A stretch of DNA of 64,000 nucleotides from Ornithinibacillus gellani (lineage in GTDB: Bacteria; Bacillota; Bacilli; Bacillales; Amphibacillaceae): assembly GCF_003730295.1 (NCBI RefSeq), contig NZ_QTSZ01000037.1:124001-188000 (forward strand). Reading direction: 5' to 3'. The translations under genes were made by a program, and so were the position numbers. Shown one piece after another: positions 33,476 to 42,676 of the stretch. How positions within the stretch are numbered: position 1 is the stretch's first letter; each line of letters starts with the position of its first letter. Below the pieces are notes generated by a model. It worked only from the letters and a program-made list of their open reading frames with translations, made no database searches and had not been told where the DNA came from.

Positions 33476-34396
33476 ATGAAGAAAAATCAAATAGGTAAAT
33501 CAGATCTATTTATTTCTGAACTTACTTTAGGATGTATGTCACTTGGAACGGATGAAAAGCAAGCAAATCGTATAATTGATGCTGCATTGGATGCTGGTAT
33601 CAACCATTTAGATACAGCTGATCTTTATGATTTTGGAGAGAATGAGAAGCTTCTTGGCCAGGTAGTGAAACAAAAAAGAAATTCACTCATCATTACTTCC
33701 AAGGTTGGCAATCATTTTGAAAAAGCTAAGAAGGATTGGTTTTGGGATCCTTCAAAAACACATATTATTGCAGGATTAAAAGACAGCCTGCGCCGACTTG
33801 GAACCGATTATATTGATCTATATTTATTGCACGGAGGTACAATGGATGACGCATATGAAGAGACAATAGAGGCATTTGAATCATTGAAGCAGGAAGGTCT
33901 CATTCGCGCATACGGTATTTCTTCTATTAGACCAAATGTAATTAAACGATATGTTGAGCATGCTTCAATTGATGCTGTTATGATGCAATATAGTATATTG
34001 GATCGCCGTCCGGAAGAGGAAATATTGGATTTATTACATGATAATCAAATTAGTGTTTTAGCAAGAGGTCCACTTGCAAAAGGGCTGTTGTCCAGTAAGG
34101 CAGAACAACAGCTAGAAAGGAAAGCTGCAGATGGATATTTGGCTTATGAATTAGATCAATTGAAAGAAATGGTTCATTCGTTGCAACAGCTTTGTCCTGA
34201 GAAGATGACGATGAATGAGTTAGCATTGCGATATGTATTGAAGCATCCTTCTATCGCTTCAGCTGTATTTGGGGCAAGTTCCGAATTACAAGTAATGGAG
34301 AATATTTCTGCAGCCAATATAGAACAAATAACTAATGAATTATACGCAAAAATTCAACAGATTAGCAGGCCAATTCGTTATGAAGCTCATCGTTAA
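33476..34396 (+). CDS. yqkF: Aldo/keto reductase (YqkF-like)
   Basis: NADP-dependent aldo/keto reductase of 306 aa. Catalytic residues sit in HLDTADLYDFGENEKLLGQ (Asp, Tyr), IITSKVGNH (Lys) and DLYLLHGG (His). The C-terminal cofactor loop is FGASSELQVMENISA. An in-frame ATG nine bases upstream (33467) overlaps the AAAGGA ribosome site, so 33476 is chosen. It is divergent from nudF as in B. subtilis. The physiological substrate is unknown. Confidence 0.88.
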   Translation: MKKNQIGKSDLFISELTLGCMSLGTDEKQANRIIDAALDAGINHLDTADLYDFGENEKLLGQVVKQKRNSLIITSKVGNHFEKAKKDWFWDPSKTHIIAGLKDSLRRLGTDYIDLYLLHGGTMDDAYEETIEAFESLKQEGLIRAYGISSIRPNVIKRYVEHASIDAVMMQYSILDRRPEEEILDLLHDNQISVLARGPLAKGLLSSKAEQQLERKAADGYLAYELDQLKEMVHSLQQLCPEKMTMNELALRYVLKHPSIASAVFGASSELQVMENISAANIEQITNELYAKIQQISRPIRYEAHR

Positions 34397-34405
34397 ATGA
34401 GAAAA

Positions 34406-34429
34406 GAGAGGATCAGGATCGATCCTCTC
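34406..34429. terminator. Convergent hairpin between yqkF and the HesB-like gene
   Basis: GAGAGGATC (34406-34414) pairs with GATCCTCTC (34421-34429) around six bases. In the minus direction TTTTC follows. It overlaps the last codons of the minus-strand gene. Likely serves both convergent genes. Confidence 0.55.
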
Positions 34430-34751
34430 TCCCCTCTATCAAACGCGTAGGTGATATGAATGGATTTAAAATCCCCTCTGGGCTGGAGAGTCTAAATGTT
34501 TCGTTAGCAAAGTCCAGTGTCATTTCTTTGGTGAAGAAAATCGACTGCTGGCGATCAACCAAAGCGGGAAAAGATTCACTTTCCAATTCGATTTCCGTTG
34601 GTTTTTTATCATGGACGAGCGTAGGGATTGGTAATCCATTTACTCCACAACCACAATCTTCTGTATCATACCAAATCAGCAGGTAAGAATAATGCTCTTT
34701 ATTTATTTTTGACAATTTGTCGCTTGCCTGTTTTGTCAAATGAAGTTTCAT
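34413..34751 (-). CDS. yqkB: HesB/IscA-like protein (YqkB family)
   Basis: Small protein of 112 aa from the iron-sulfur cluster biosynthesis (HesB-like) fold. YDTEDCGCGVNGLPIPTLV holds a CGC cysteine pair, and FRLSSPEGILNPFI is the typical YqkB-type end. The usual triple-cysteine A-type carrier motif is not complete, so true cluster delivery is not shown. GGAGG fits the ATG at 34751. The stop lies inside a terminator hairpin. Confidence 0.75.
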   Translation of the reverse strand: MKLHLTKQASDKLSKINKEHYSYLLIWYDTEDCGCGVNGLPIPTLVHDKKPTEIELESESFPALVDRQQSIFFTKEMTLDFANETFRLSSPEGILNPFISPTRLIEGREDRS

Positions 34752-34916
34752 CATGATACCTCCCCGTTATTTAAAATTCTTTATTTCCTACAACTCTTTT
34801 ATTCATGTAACAATGTTCATTATTTATTTATGCTTGACATCATACGCTCTATATTGCTTCGATTTTCAATTGAACACTTATGCATCAATGAACCATTTTA
34901 GATAAAACGCACGCTC

Positions 34917-35711
34917 TTATTTTTTTGAAAATTGCTTGCGAAACAGGCATTCCATGATCCTTGGTGATAATTGATACAGCTTACTTCCAAATTCCATCCA
35001 CCATGGCATGTTAATTTCTCGTTTATTAGTAAATAAATAGCTGATTACCTTTTTTGCAACATGATCAGGATCCAACATATAAGCTTGCACACTTTTAACA
35101 TAGTTACCAGTTGGATCGGCAGTTTGAAAAAAGTTTGTCCGTACAGGCCCAAGATTCACTGAAGTTACATAAATCCCTTCCGATGCAGCTTCCATTCGTA
35201 AAGCATTGGTAAAACCAATTACAGCACTTTTAGACGCTGCATAAACGGATGACTTTGGAGTTGCAATCTTTGCTGCCTGTGAAGCAATATTAATAATGTG
35301 TCCGGACCGAACGGTAGAAAAATGGTTTAGCATGATTTGGGATAGACGCATCGTAGCCAACACATTCAATTGGAACATTCGCTCCATGGATTGCCAGTTC
35401 ATATCTTGTACATATTCAAAAATTCCCATGCCGGCATTGTTTATGATTGCATGTATTTGCCCGTGATCAGCAATAATATGCTCCATGGTATTTGCAAGTG
35501 CTTTTTCATCTGTGATATCGACGGAATAAATGAAGCAGTTTGTATGAATTTCGTTGATTATATCTTGTTGTATTCGTTCCAGCTTGTCAGTAGAGCGTGC
35601 CAACAAAATGGGAATTCCCCCACTTATTGCTGTGTGCCATGCAAGCTTTTGTCCAATACCTGCTGATGCACCCGTAATAATAATTTTTTGTTTGTTTACG
35701 TCATGTCGCAT
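34917..35711 (-). CDS. yqjQ: Short-chain dehydrogenase/reductase (YqjQ-like)
   Basis: SDR oxidoreductase of about 264 aa. The nucleotide-binding TGASAGIGQKLA lies near residue 15, NNAG in AIINNAGMGIFE, and the catalytic Tyr-Lys pair in SSVYAASKSAVIGF. The frame is open to 35783, but the ATG at 35711 (MRHDVNKQK) overlaps the end of the upstream metallo-hydrolase by 11 bases and fits the family start. No clear ribosome site is needed if coupled. Substrate unknown. Confidence 0.85.
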   Translation of the reverse strand: MRHDVNKQKIIITGASAGIGQKLAWHTAISGGIPILLARSTDKLERIQQDIINEIHTNCFIYSVDITDEKALANTMEHIIADHGQIHAIINNAGMGIFEYVQDMNWQSMERMFQLNVLATMRLSQIMLNHFSTVRSGHIINIASQAAKIATPKSSVYAASKSAVIGFTNALRMEAASEGIYVTSVNLGPVRTNFFQTADPTGNYVKSVQAYMLDPDHVAKKVISYLFTNKREINMPWWMEFGSKLYQLSPRIMECLFRKQFSKK

Positions 35712-36663
35712 AATAATGATATACCCCATTATCTTTTTGCCAAGCCACTTTTCCAATCTCCTCCAGGAAATCCAATTGACCAATTGTTTCAGACATTGTT
35801 AGGTGTAACTGTGTTTGCACATGGACAGGAAAAAGTAATTCACATATTTGAAAAGCTGTTTTAGGAGCTTCCTGTAACATGCCAAGAACTTTTTGCGCCC
35901 GTTCCTCCTGCTGATGCAATCGAGTGTTAATGAGCTTGTGAATACCTTGAAACGGCTGGCCGTGTCCTGGTAACACCCAGTTAATAGTGTACGGCAATAA
36001 CTTTTCCATGTTTTTCCGATATTGTAGCAATGGTTTTGCTCTTTGTTTTTGTCCTTCGTATGCAGGTTCCAACAATGGATTAGAAGAAACATGCTCAAGC
36101 AGATGATCCCCGGCAATGAGAATTTGCATGGATGGATCAAAAAAAGATACGTGGGTCTGTGCATGACCTTTCGTTTCGATAACTTGCCAATCTGTATGTC
36201 CTGGCAAACTATCCCCTTCCGAAATATAGTTGGTAACCCGTCCTTCACCACCATATTGTAACAGACTGCGGAGCGAGGTTAGCTGCTGCAAAAACACTTC
36301 GGGTACACCATTTTGTTTATAAAAATCAAGAAAAAACCGCTCATAATTTTGTATAAATGCTTCTTCTTTTTGCAGCCATTTATCCACATGCTTATGCGCG
36401 ACAATATGTTTCACTCCTGAAAAACGTTCCACCAATCCAGTATGATCTGGGTGGTGATGAGTCAAAATAATTTGTTCAATATCTGATTCTTTGTAGCCTA
36501 TTCGCTTTAGCTGTTCATTTACGGCTTGCCACGCTTCTGCTGTTTGTACACCTGCGTCTACAAGTGAAAGATAATCCCCTTTTAGCAAATAGGCTTGCAC
36601 ACTGCCGACTGCAAAAGGTGTTGGAATTGTAATTGGATAAATGGTTTCTTGTAATGCTGTCAC
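35701..36663 (-). CDS. yqjP: Metallo-beta-lactamase fold hydrolase (YqjP-like)
   Basis: MBL-fold hydrolase of 320 aa. The metal motif HHHPDHTG (residues about 69-76) is intact, with later ligands in GHAQTHVSFFDP, AGDHLLE and LPGHGQPF. The C-terminal third is a helical winged-helix-like tail (EAPKTAFQICELLFP). The start is GTG at 36663 with GGGGG seven bases upstream. A 14-base palindrome lies just upstream at 36681. The order with the SDR gene is as in B. subtilis yqjP-yqjQ. Substrate unknown. Confidence 0.85.
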   Translation of the reverse strand: MTALQETIYPITIPTPFAVGSVQAYLLKGDYLSLVDAGVQTAEAWQAVNEQLKRIGYKESDIEQIILTHHHPDHTGLVERFSGVKHIVAHKHVDKWLQKEEAFIQNYERFFLDFYKQNGVPEVFLQQLTSLRSLLQYGGEGRVTNYISEGDSLPGHTDWQVIETKGHAQTHVSFFDPSMQILIAGDHLLEHVSSNPLLEPAYEGQKQRAKPLLQYRKNMEKLLPYTINWVLPGHGQPFQGIHKLINTRLHQQEERAQKVLGMLQEAPKTAFQICELLFPVHVQTQLHLTMSETIGQLDFLEEIGKVAWQKDNGVYHYYAT

Positions 36664-36680
36664 ATTTAAGCCCCCAAAAA

Positions 36681-36694
36681 TGAATGATCATTCA
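36681..36694. promoter_or_regulatory. 14-bp perfect palindrome TGAATGATCATTCA
   Basis: Perfect palindrome 18 bases upstream of the yqjP-like start. Its half-site TGAATGA equals that of the TetR-type regulator FadR in Bacillus, but the halves are closer together here. It may be an operator for an unidentified regulator. Confidence 0.45.
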
Positions 36695-36716
36695 ATCTAG
36701 TTTTATTTTACCGCTT

Positions 36717-38363
36717 TTATGCATGCTTGTCACTTGTCGGGGACTTACTTAAAAGTAAGTGGATCGCTTTTTCGATGATGTCTGGTAGTATTTCAAAGCT
36801 ATAATGTAATTCTACACGTTCTGTCCATTGGTGTGGGTCCCTTCCTAATGGTCCAATATTTATAATTGGCATGGATAGCTTTTGAATTAGTTCATCTGGA
36901 AATGTAAATCCTTTATTTTGAATTGGCATGTTTTGTGTAAGCTGTGATAGATTGTCACCAGAGGTTAATGGACCGATGAAGCTTAGATCAGAAAGCCCCG
37001 TAAAAAATTCGGAAACCGTCCACTTAAGTGGATTCTGGTTTTCTATCTCTGCTTTAACCTCTCTCATCACCGTCTGAATATATGGGTCTGAATGAGAAGA
37101 TACAGCTGGATAAAATGGTGGACTATAAAATAAGATAATCATCGGTGCTAGTTCTTTACACATTTTTGCCAAGTCTTGAACGAGTAACGTTGAAAAATCA
37201 CGATCTCCAGTTGTTCTTTGTGCCGTTAATAGGTTTTGCCGGCGTTCTATTTCTTCCGCTCCATATCGCAGTTTTGCTTCTTCCAATAATTCTTGATAAG
37301 TCATTATTCGAATCGGATCATAGGTTGTATGAAATTGTGCTGATGCTTCCGCAAAATGCTTTACTTTATCTTGCATGAACGCATCTAACTTTTCACATGC
37401 CCGCTTTGCTCCTGCCAACAACTTGTTATTGATATCATCTATGGACTGTTTCAAAAAAAGTACATTATACATTGCGACAGATGCTTGCGGCGTTTGTACT
37501 GAATAAGCTTCTTTTAAATCACGTTGCATCAAACTGACAGGTGGCGGTGTAACTTCCTCATCTATTTTTTCAATAAAACTTTCATTTAATTCCAATTCCC
37601 TAGCTAAAAAACTTGTCATTAAATTTGGATTTAAGCCAGCGAATGGATCCCCAACATGTGTTTCTTTACCATAGCAATAAAATCCTGGCAATACCTTTCC
37701 TATCGATCCGGTATAGGCATAATAATGGTCATCGCCAGGATATTTACTAAACATTGGTTCTCCATTCATACAAGCTACATATTCTAAATCTAAATCATCC
37801 TGCATACGTTCCAATGCAGGAAGTGCTGTTAACATTCCCAAAGAATTTACTTCCTCATCTGGTACAGTCAATAATAATACATTACCATCAAAGTTGCCTT
37901 CCATTGCCCTTTCAAGCATAGAAAGATGAAGCACTAATCCCGCTTTCATATCCATGGATCCACGTCCAAATAACCATTCCCCTTTACCGTTTAAATCTTC
38001 CTGAACTGCTATTGGTAATTCATTGTATAACTTATTCATTTCCAAGGTTAATGCTCGAGGATGAAAGGCGAGGTTTTCTAATGAGCCGAAGTCTTCTACC
38101 TCAACAACATCAAAATGACTTAATAAAATAACTGTTTTCTTTGTTGGTTGTTTGCTTTTGACCAAAGCTGTTAATAAACGTCTACCGTCATCCAATGGAT
38201 GTAATAGAAGATGATTAGGTCTTTTTTGAAAATATTTTTTTTGCCCAAGTAAGTGATGTACATATTCAGCAATCGCAATTTCTGCATTACTGCCAGTAAT
38301 ACTTGGATGTTCTACTAAATCACAGAGTAATTGCTTTCTTGCTTCTTTCGTCTGCCAATTCAT
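36717..38363 (-). CDS. yqjN: M20 family peptidase (YqjN/RocB-like)
   Basis: Zinc-dependent hydrolase of 548 aa from the M20 family, RocB branch. Metal-binding and catalytic motifs: LLSHFDVVEVEDFG, WLFGRGSMDMKAGL and VPDEEVNSLG. B. subtilis YqjN is the closest in order and length; RocB is linked to arginine use, but the substrate here is unknown. The frame opens at 38408; AAGGAGG precedes the ATG at 38363, the chosen start. It runs leftward alone, 54 bases before the yqjP-like gene. Confidence 0.85.
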   Translation of the reverse strand: MNWQTKEARKQLLCDLVEHPSITGSNAEIAIAEYVHHLLGQKKYFQKRPNHLLLHPLDDGRRLLTALVKSKQPTKKTVILLSHFDVVEVEDFGSLENLAFHPRALTLEMNKLYNELPIAVQEDLNGKGEWLFGRGSMDMKAGLVLHLSMLERAMEGNFDGNVLLLTVPDEEVNSLGMLTALPALERMQDDLDLEYVACMNGEPMFSKYPGDDHYYAYTGSIGKVLPGFYCYGKETHVGDPFAGLNPNLMTSFLARELELNESFIEKIDEEVTPPPVSLMQRDLKEAYSVQTPQASVAMYNVLFLKQSIDDINNKLLAGAKRACEKLDAFMQDKVKHFAEASAQFHTTYDPIRIMTYQELLEEAKLRYGAEEIERRQNLLTAQRTTGDRDFSTLLVQDLAKMCKELAPMIILFYSPPFYPAVSSHSDPYIQTVMREVKAEIENQNPLKWTVSEFFTGLSDLSFIGPLTSGDNLSQLTQNMPIQNKGFTFPDELIQKLSMPIINIGPLGRDPHQWTERVELHYSFEILPDIIEKAIHLLLSKSPTSDKHA

Positions 38364-38513
38364 AGGATTCCTCCTTGATAAATTTCCTTTATATTCAAAT
38401 GTTACCATGGAAATTGGGAATTCTGTTAGAAGTGAATATAAATTCCCAGTCAGACTTTATAAATTGACTTTCCATGTAAAATAAAACACAATCAAAACAA
38501 GAGGTGAAATATA

Positions 38514-39248
38514 TTGCAAACTGCTATTATCGCACATCGTGGTGCAAGTAAGCACGCACCAGAAAATACAATGCCCGCCTTTGAACTAGCCTATCAAGCT
38601 GGTGCAGAGGGAATAGAAACAGACGTACAGCTTACCAAGGATTGCATTCCAGTTATTATCCATGATGAGCAATTACGTCGAACAACAAATGGCAAAGGTT
38701 TGATTAAAGATTATACGATATCTGAATTAAAACAGCTGGATGCCGGCTCATGGTTTTCCGCGAAATATGCAGGTACTACCCTTTTGACATTAGAAGAGTT
38801 TCTCATATGGGCAAAGCCAAAGCATCTACAGCTAAATATTGAATTAAAGAATAATAAAATAGATTATCCTCATCTGGAAGCGATCGTAGTTGACATGTTA
38901 GAAGCTTATCAATTAACTGGTTATACAACTATTTCAACATTCAATCAAGGGAGTGTCAAAAGATTAAGACAAAACCACCCGCAAGTTGAAATTGCATGGC
39001 TGACATCTAAGCGAAGGAATGATTTGTCATCGTATGCGCTTGAGCTTGGTGCAGATGCTTTACATATCAAATATCGACTATTAAACAGGAAATTGATAAC
39101 GAATTGTCAGCGTGATCAACTAAAAGTACGGGTATACACAGTCAATACAGCTAAAAAGCTTTCCCTTTGTTTTCGAAGACAATGTCATGGCATTTTTACA
39201 GATGTGCCTGCTAAAGCCATTAAACTACGGCAGCATCTATCTCATTAA
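38514..39248 (+). CDS. yqiK: Glycerophosphodiester phosphodiesterase (YqiK-like)
   Basis: GDPD-family TIM-barrel enzyme of 244 aa that splits glycerophosphodiesters to glycerol 3-phosphate and an alcohol. The catalytic signature is [19 protein letters not shown] (residues about 4-22) with [18 protein letters not shown] following. No signal peptide, so it is cytoplasmic. The start is TTG with GAGGTG seven bases before it. It opens a rightward four-gene run with namA, rnz and an aldehyde dehydrogenase. Confidence 0.9.
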   Translation: MQTAIIAHRGASKHAPENTMPAFELAYQAGAEGIETDVQLTKDCIPVIIHDEQLRRTTNGKGLIKDYTISELKQLDAGSWFSAKYAGTTLLTLEEFLIWAKPKHLQLNIELKNNKIDYPHLEAIVVDMLEAYQLTGYTTISTFNQGSVKRLRQNHPQVEIAWLTSKRRNDLSSYALELGADALHIKYRLLNRKLITNCQRDQLKVRVYTVNTAKKLSLCFRRQCHGIFTDVPAKAIKLRQHLSH

Positions 39249-39268
39249 CATATCTAGGAGGAATAAGG

Positions 39269-40288
39269 ATGAGTAAGCTATTTTCACCCATACAATTAAA
39301 ACAAATTAAATTAAAGAATCGTATTGTGATGTCTCCAATGTGTATGTATCAATCCACTAATAAAGATGGACATTTGACTCCATTTCATTATACGCATTAT
39401 ATTTCTCGTGCTGTTGGGCAAGTCGGTCTTATCATGCTAGAAGCAACAGCTGTCTTACCCGAAGGAAGAATATCTGACCAAGACTTAGGCATTTGGAGTG
39501 ATGCACATATTTCAGATTTGAAACAATTGAATGAACAAATGCATACATACGGTTCAAAAACCGGAATCCAATTAGCGCATGCTGGACGTAAGGCTGGGAT
39601 TGAACCACCTATATTTGCACCATCAGCAATCCCGTTCAATGAGCAATCCATTAAGCCAACAGAGATGACGAGTGCAGACATTCAACATACGATTGCTGCC
39701 TTTACCGCTGCAGCCAGACGCGCGAAGGAAGCTAATTTTGATATGATAGAACTACATGGTGCGCATGGTTATTTAATTAATGAATTTTTGTCACCACTTA
39801 CGAATCAACGTACAGATGAATACGGTGGTAATCGAGAAAATCGTTATCGTTTTCTTCGCGAAATCATTGCTGCTGTAAAAGCAGTATGGCATGGTCCTTT
39901 ATTTGTTCGTATTTCTGCAGATGAATATGCTGACGGTGGCAATACAATAGATGATTTTATTTACTTTGTAAATCAAATGAAAAATCAAGGAATAGATTTG
40001 ATTGACTGTAGTACTGGCGGTGTTGTACCAGCACGAATTGATGTCTACCCCGGGTATCAAGTGAGATATAGTGATCAAATAAAGTCTCATGCACAAATCA
40101 TGACCGGTGCTGTTGGACTGCTTACCAATGGAAAACAAGCAGAAGATATCCTGCAGCAAGGACAGGCTGATTTAATTTTTATTGGGCGTGCATTATTACG
40201 GAATCCATATTGGGCAAAGGCAGCTGCAGATGATTTAGGTTATTCTCTACAAGCGCCTTCTTCCTATGAACGTGGATGGAGATTATGA
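39269..40288 (+). CDS. namA: NADPH dehydrogenase NamA (old yellow enzyme)
   Basis: FMN-dependent ene-reductase of 339 aa (YqjM in B. subtilis), acting on alpha,beta-unsaturated carbonyls and nitro compounds. Redox-tuning Cys25 lies in MSPMCMYQS; the substrate-binding pair is in [16 protein letters not shown]; the C-terminal arginine finger region is [14 protein letters not shown] precedes the ATG. It lies 20 bases after the GDPD gene. Confidence 0.95.
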   Translation: MSKLFSPIQLKQIKLKNRIVMSPMCMYQSTNKDGHLTPFHYTHYISRAVGQVGLIMLEATAVLPEGRISDQDLGIWSDAHISDLKQLNEQMHTYGSKTGIQLAHAGRKAGIEPPIFAPSAIPFNEQSIKPTEMTSADIQHTIAAFTAAARRAKEANFDMIELHGAHGYLINEFLSPLTNQRTDEYGGNRENRYRFLREIIAAVKAVWHGPLFVRISADEYADGGNTIDDFIYFVNQMKNQGIDLIDCSTGGVVPARIDVYPGYQVRYSDQIKSHAQIMTGAVGLLTNGKQAEDILQQGQADLIFIGRALLRNPYWAKAAADDLGYSLQAPSSYERGWRL

Positions 40289-40310
40289 AGCAGAATGAAG
40301 GAGAATTTTG

Positions 40311-41246
40311 ATGGAACTTTTATTTTTAGGAACTGGTGCTGGACTCCCCTCCAAGGCTCGGAACGTAACTTCCATTGCACTGTCCCTATTACAGGAAATC
40401 AATGAAATTTGGATGTTTGATTGCGGAGAAGCAACCCAACACCAAATATTACGAACATCGATTAAGCCAGGGAAAATCAGTCGTATCTTTATTACCCATA
40501 TGCATGGAGACCATGTTTTTGGGCTTCCAGGTTTTCTAAGCAGCCGATCCTTTCAGGGAGGATCAGATAGACTCACTATTTATGGACCTAAAGGCATTAA
40601 AGCATATGTTGAAACAGCTTTAGCATTAAGTGAAACACATTTGACTTACCCCCTAACCATACAGGAAATTACCGAGGGGAATGTTCTGGATGAACCCGCT
40701 TTTGCAGTAGATTGCAAAATACTTGATCATGGGGTACAAAGCTTTGGATTTCGTATCATGGAGAAAGCAAAACTTGGAGAATTACAAGTAGACAAATTAA
40801 AAACAATAGGTATTTCCCCTGGACCAATATACCAGCAAATCAAATCACAAGAAACGACAGAATTACCTGATGGTCGTTATATTGAACGAAAAGATTTTAT
40901 TGGGCCTGATAAACCAGGAAGAATTATATCTATTATGGGAGATACGCGTAATCCGGATAAACAGATGGATTTTGTGAAGGACTCTGATGTTTTGGTTCAT
41001 GAGGCAACTTTTGAACAGGATAAGCAGCAGCTTGCTAAAGCCTACTTTCACACAACGACAGCCCAAGCAGCTGAGCTTGCTAAACATGCAGGTGTGAAAC
41101 AACTTATACTGACTCATATTTCCTCACGTTACCAAGAGGAAGATAATGCTCGTTTACTTGCAGAAGCTCGTCATATATTTCCAAATACATGGCTAGCACA
41201 TGATTTTTATCATTTTCAAATACAATCTAAAACTTTGCAGGAGTGA
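40311..41246 (+). CDS. rnz: Ribonuclease Z
   Basis: tRNA 3' endonuclease of 311 aa of the metallo-beta-lactamase fold that removes trailers from tRNA precursors lacking CCA. The zinc motif THMHGDHVFGLPG is at about residue 62, with the long flexible-arm region (about 150-200) and the final HISSRY block. The frame could start three bases earlier at a TTG, but AAGGAG fits the ATG at 40311. Confidence 0.95.
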   Translation: MELLFLGTGAGLPSKARNVTSIALSLLQEINEIWMFDCGEATQHQILRTSIKPGKISRIFITHMHGDHVFGLPGFLSSRSFQGGSDRLTIYGPKGIKAYVETALALSETHLTYPLTIQEITEGNVLDEPAFAVDCKILDHGVQSFGFRIMEKAKLGELQVDKLKTIGISPGPIYQQIKSQETTELPDGRYIERKDFIGPDKPGRIISIMGDTRNPDKQMDFVKDSDVLVHEATFEQDKQQLAKAYFHTTTAQAAELAKHAGVKQLILTHISSRYQEEDNARLLAEARHIFPNTWLAHDFYHFQIQSKTLQE

Positions 41247-41251
41247 TGAAA

Positions 41252-42622
41252 ATGGTGAACGCAGCAAAAATTTTAAGTGATCAACGTAAATATTTTCACA
41301 CGGGTGCTACTTTATCCTATGAATTTCGTATGGAAAAGCTGAAACAGCTTAAAATAATGCTGAAAAAATATGAATCCGAGTTATTTCAGGCGTTAAAATT
41401 AGATTTAAACAAGTCAAAACACGAAGCGTGGACAACTGAACTTGGGTTTTTGCATGTAGAAATAGACTTTGCAATCAAACATTTAAAGCAATGGATGAAT
41501 ATTCAACGTACCAATCAACCAACTACCCATATTGGTTCTAAAAGTTATATTCATAAGGAACCTTATGGTAATATCATGATTATCGCACCATGGAATTATC
41601 CGATTCAGTTAGCGCTTGCTCCGGTAGTTGGAGCGATTGCTGCCGGGAATACAGTTGTGATAAAACCTTCTGAGTATGCTGTTGAGACTTCTAAACTATT
41701 GAAAGAAATGATTGCCAATACATTTGAGCCTAAATTTATGACCGTTGTTCAGGGGGCAATAGAAGAAACAGAAGAATTACTTCGTGTTCCTTTTGACTAT
41801 ATCTTTTTTACAGGAAGTAGTACAGTTGGAAAATTAATTATGAAAAAGGCAAGCGAACATCTTACACCAGTGACATTAGAGTTAGGTGGAAAAAGCCCAG
41901 TCATTGTTGATCGACATGCCAATATCAAGCTTGCTGCAAAACGAATCGTTTGGGGAAAATTCACAAATGCGGGTCAAACCTGTGTAGCACCAGATTATTT
42001 ACTTGTCCATGAAAAGGTAAAAAAACAACTTGTAAGAGCCATGAAAAAGCAAGTGAAACAATTCTATGGAAAGCACCCCTTAAAGAACAAATCTTATATT
42101 CGGATTGTTCATGATCGACATTTTCAACGGTTAAAGGGTTTCCTCTCCGATGGACAAATACTTTACGGTGGTGCAGTTGACGCGGAAAAGCTGATGATTG
42201 AACCTACATTACTTGATCAAGTAGATTGGAATGCCCCGGTTATGAAAGAAGAGATATTTGGTCCCATATTACCAATCATGACGTTCCATCAGTTAGACCA
42301 TGTAATTGCCGACTTACAAAGCCGGGAAAAGCCACTTGCGCTATATTATTTTGGCAGGAAGAAAAAGCAACAACAAAAAATAATCAAACATACTTCTTTT
42401 GGCGGTGGCTGTGTGAATGATACACTCTATCATTTAGCTAACCCGCATCTCCCCTTTGGGGGGGTTGGAAATAGTGGAATAGGCGCATATCATGGCAAAT
42501 ACGGCTTTGAAACTTTTTCTCATTCAAAATCAATCTTAAAACAAAATAATTTGTTTGATATACCATTACGTTACCCTGGTGGAAAGCTAACCTATAGCAT
42601 TGCCAAACGATTATTATCCTAA
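41252..42622 (+). CDS. Aldehyde dehydrogenase (class 3-like)
   Basis: NAD(P)-dependent aldehyde dehydrogenase of 456 aa. Cofactor motif NVMIIAPWNYPIQL-like (IMIIAPWNYPIQLAL), the catalytic Glu in TLELGGKSPVIV and the nucleophile Cys in FTNAGQTCVAPDYLL are all present; FGGVGNSGIGAYHGKYGFETFSH is near the end. It resembles the YwdH/ALDH3 branch acting on fatty or aromatic aldehydes. GGAG is eight bases before the ATG at 41252; an ATG at 41246 overlaps the rnz stop. A bidirectional terminator follows. Confidence 0.88.
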   Translation: MVNAAKILSDQRKYFHTGATLSYEFRMEKLKQLKIMLKKYESELFQALKLDLNKSKHEAWTTELGFLHVEIDFAIKHLKQWMNIQRTNQPTTHIGSKSYIHKEPYGNIMIIAPWNYPIQLALAPVVGAIAAGNTVVIKPSEYAVETSKLLKEMIANTFEPKFMTVVQGAIEETEELLRVPFDYIFFTGSSTVGKLIMKKASEHLTPVTLELGGKSPVIVDRHANIKLAAKRIVWGKFTNAGQTCVAPDYLLVHEKVKKQLVRAMKKQVKQFYGKHPLKNKSYIRIVHDRHFQRLKGFLSDGQILYGGAVDAEKLMIEPTLLDQVDWNAPVMKEEIFGPILPIMTFHQLDHVIADLQSREKPLALYYFGRKKKQQQKIIKHTSFGGGCVNDTLYHLANPHLPFGGVGNSGIGAYHGKYGFETFSHSKSILKQNNLFDIPLRYPGGKLTYSIAKRLLS

Positions 42623-42632
42623 AAATATCTAT

Positions 42633-42676
42633 AAAAATCCGAACAATCTATGATGAGCGTGATTGTTCGGATTTTT
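42633..42676. terminator. Bidirectional terminator between aldehyde dehydrogenase and dinB
   Basis: A perfect 16-bp stem (42633-42648 with 42661-42676) whose arms begin with AAAAA and end with TTTTT. It lies between two convergent genes and overlaps the dinB stop by two bases. Confidence 0.9.
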
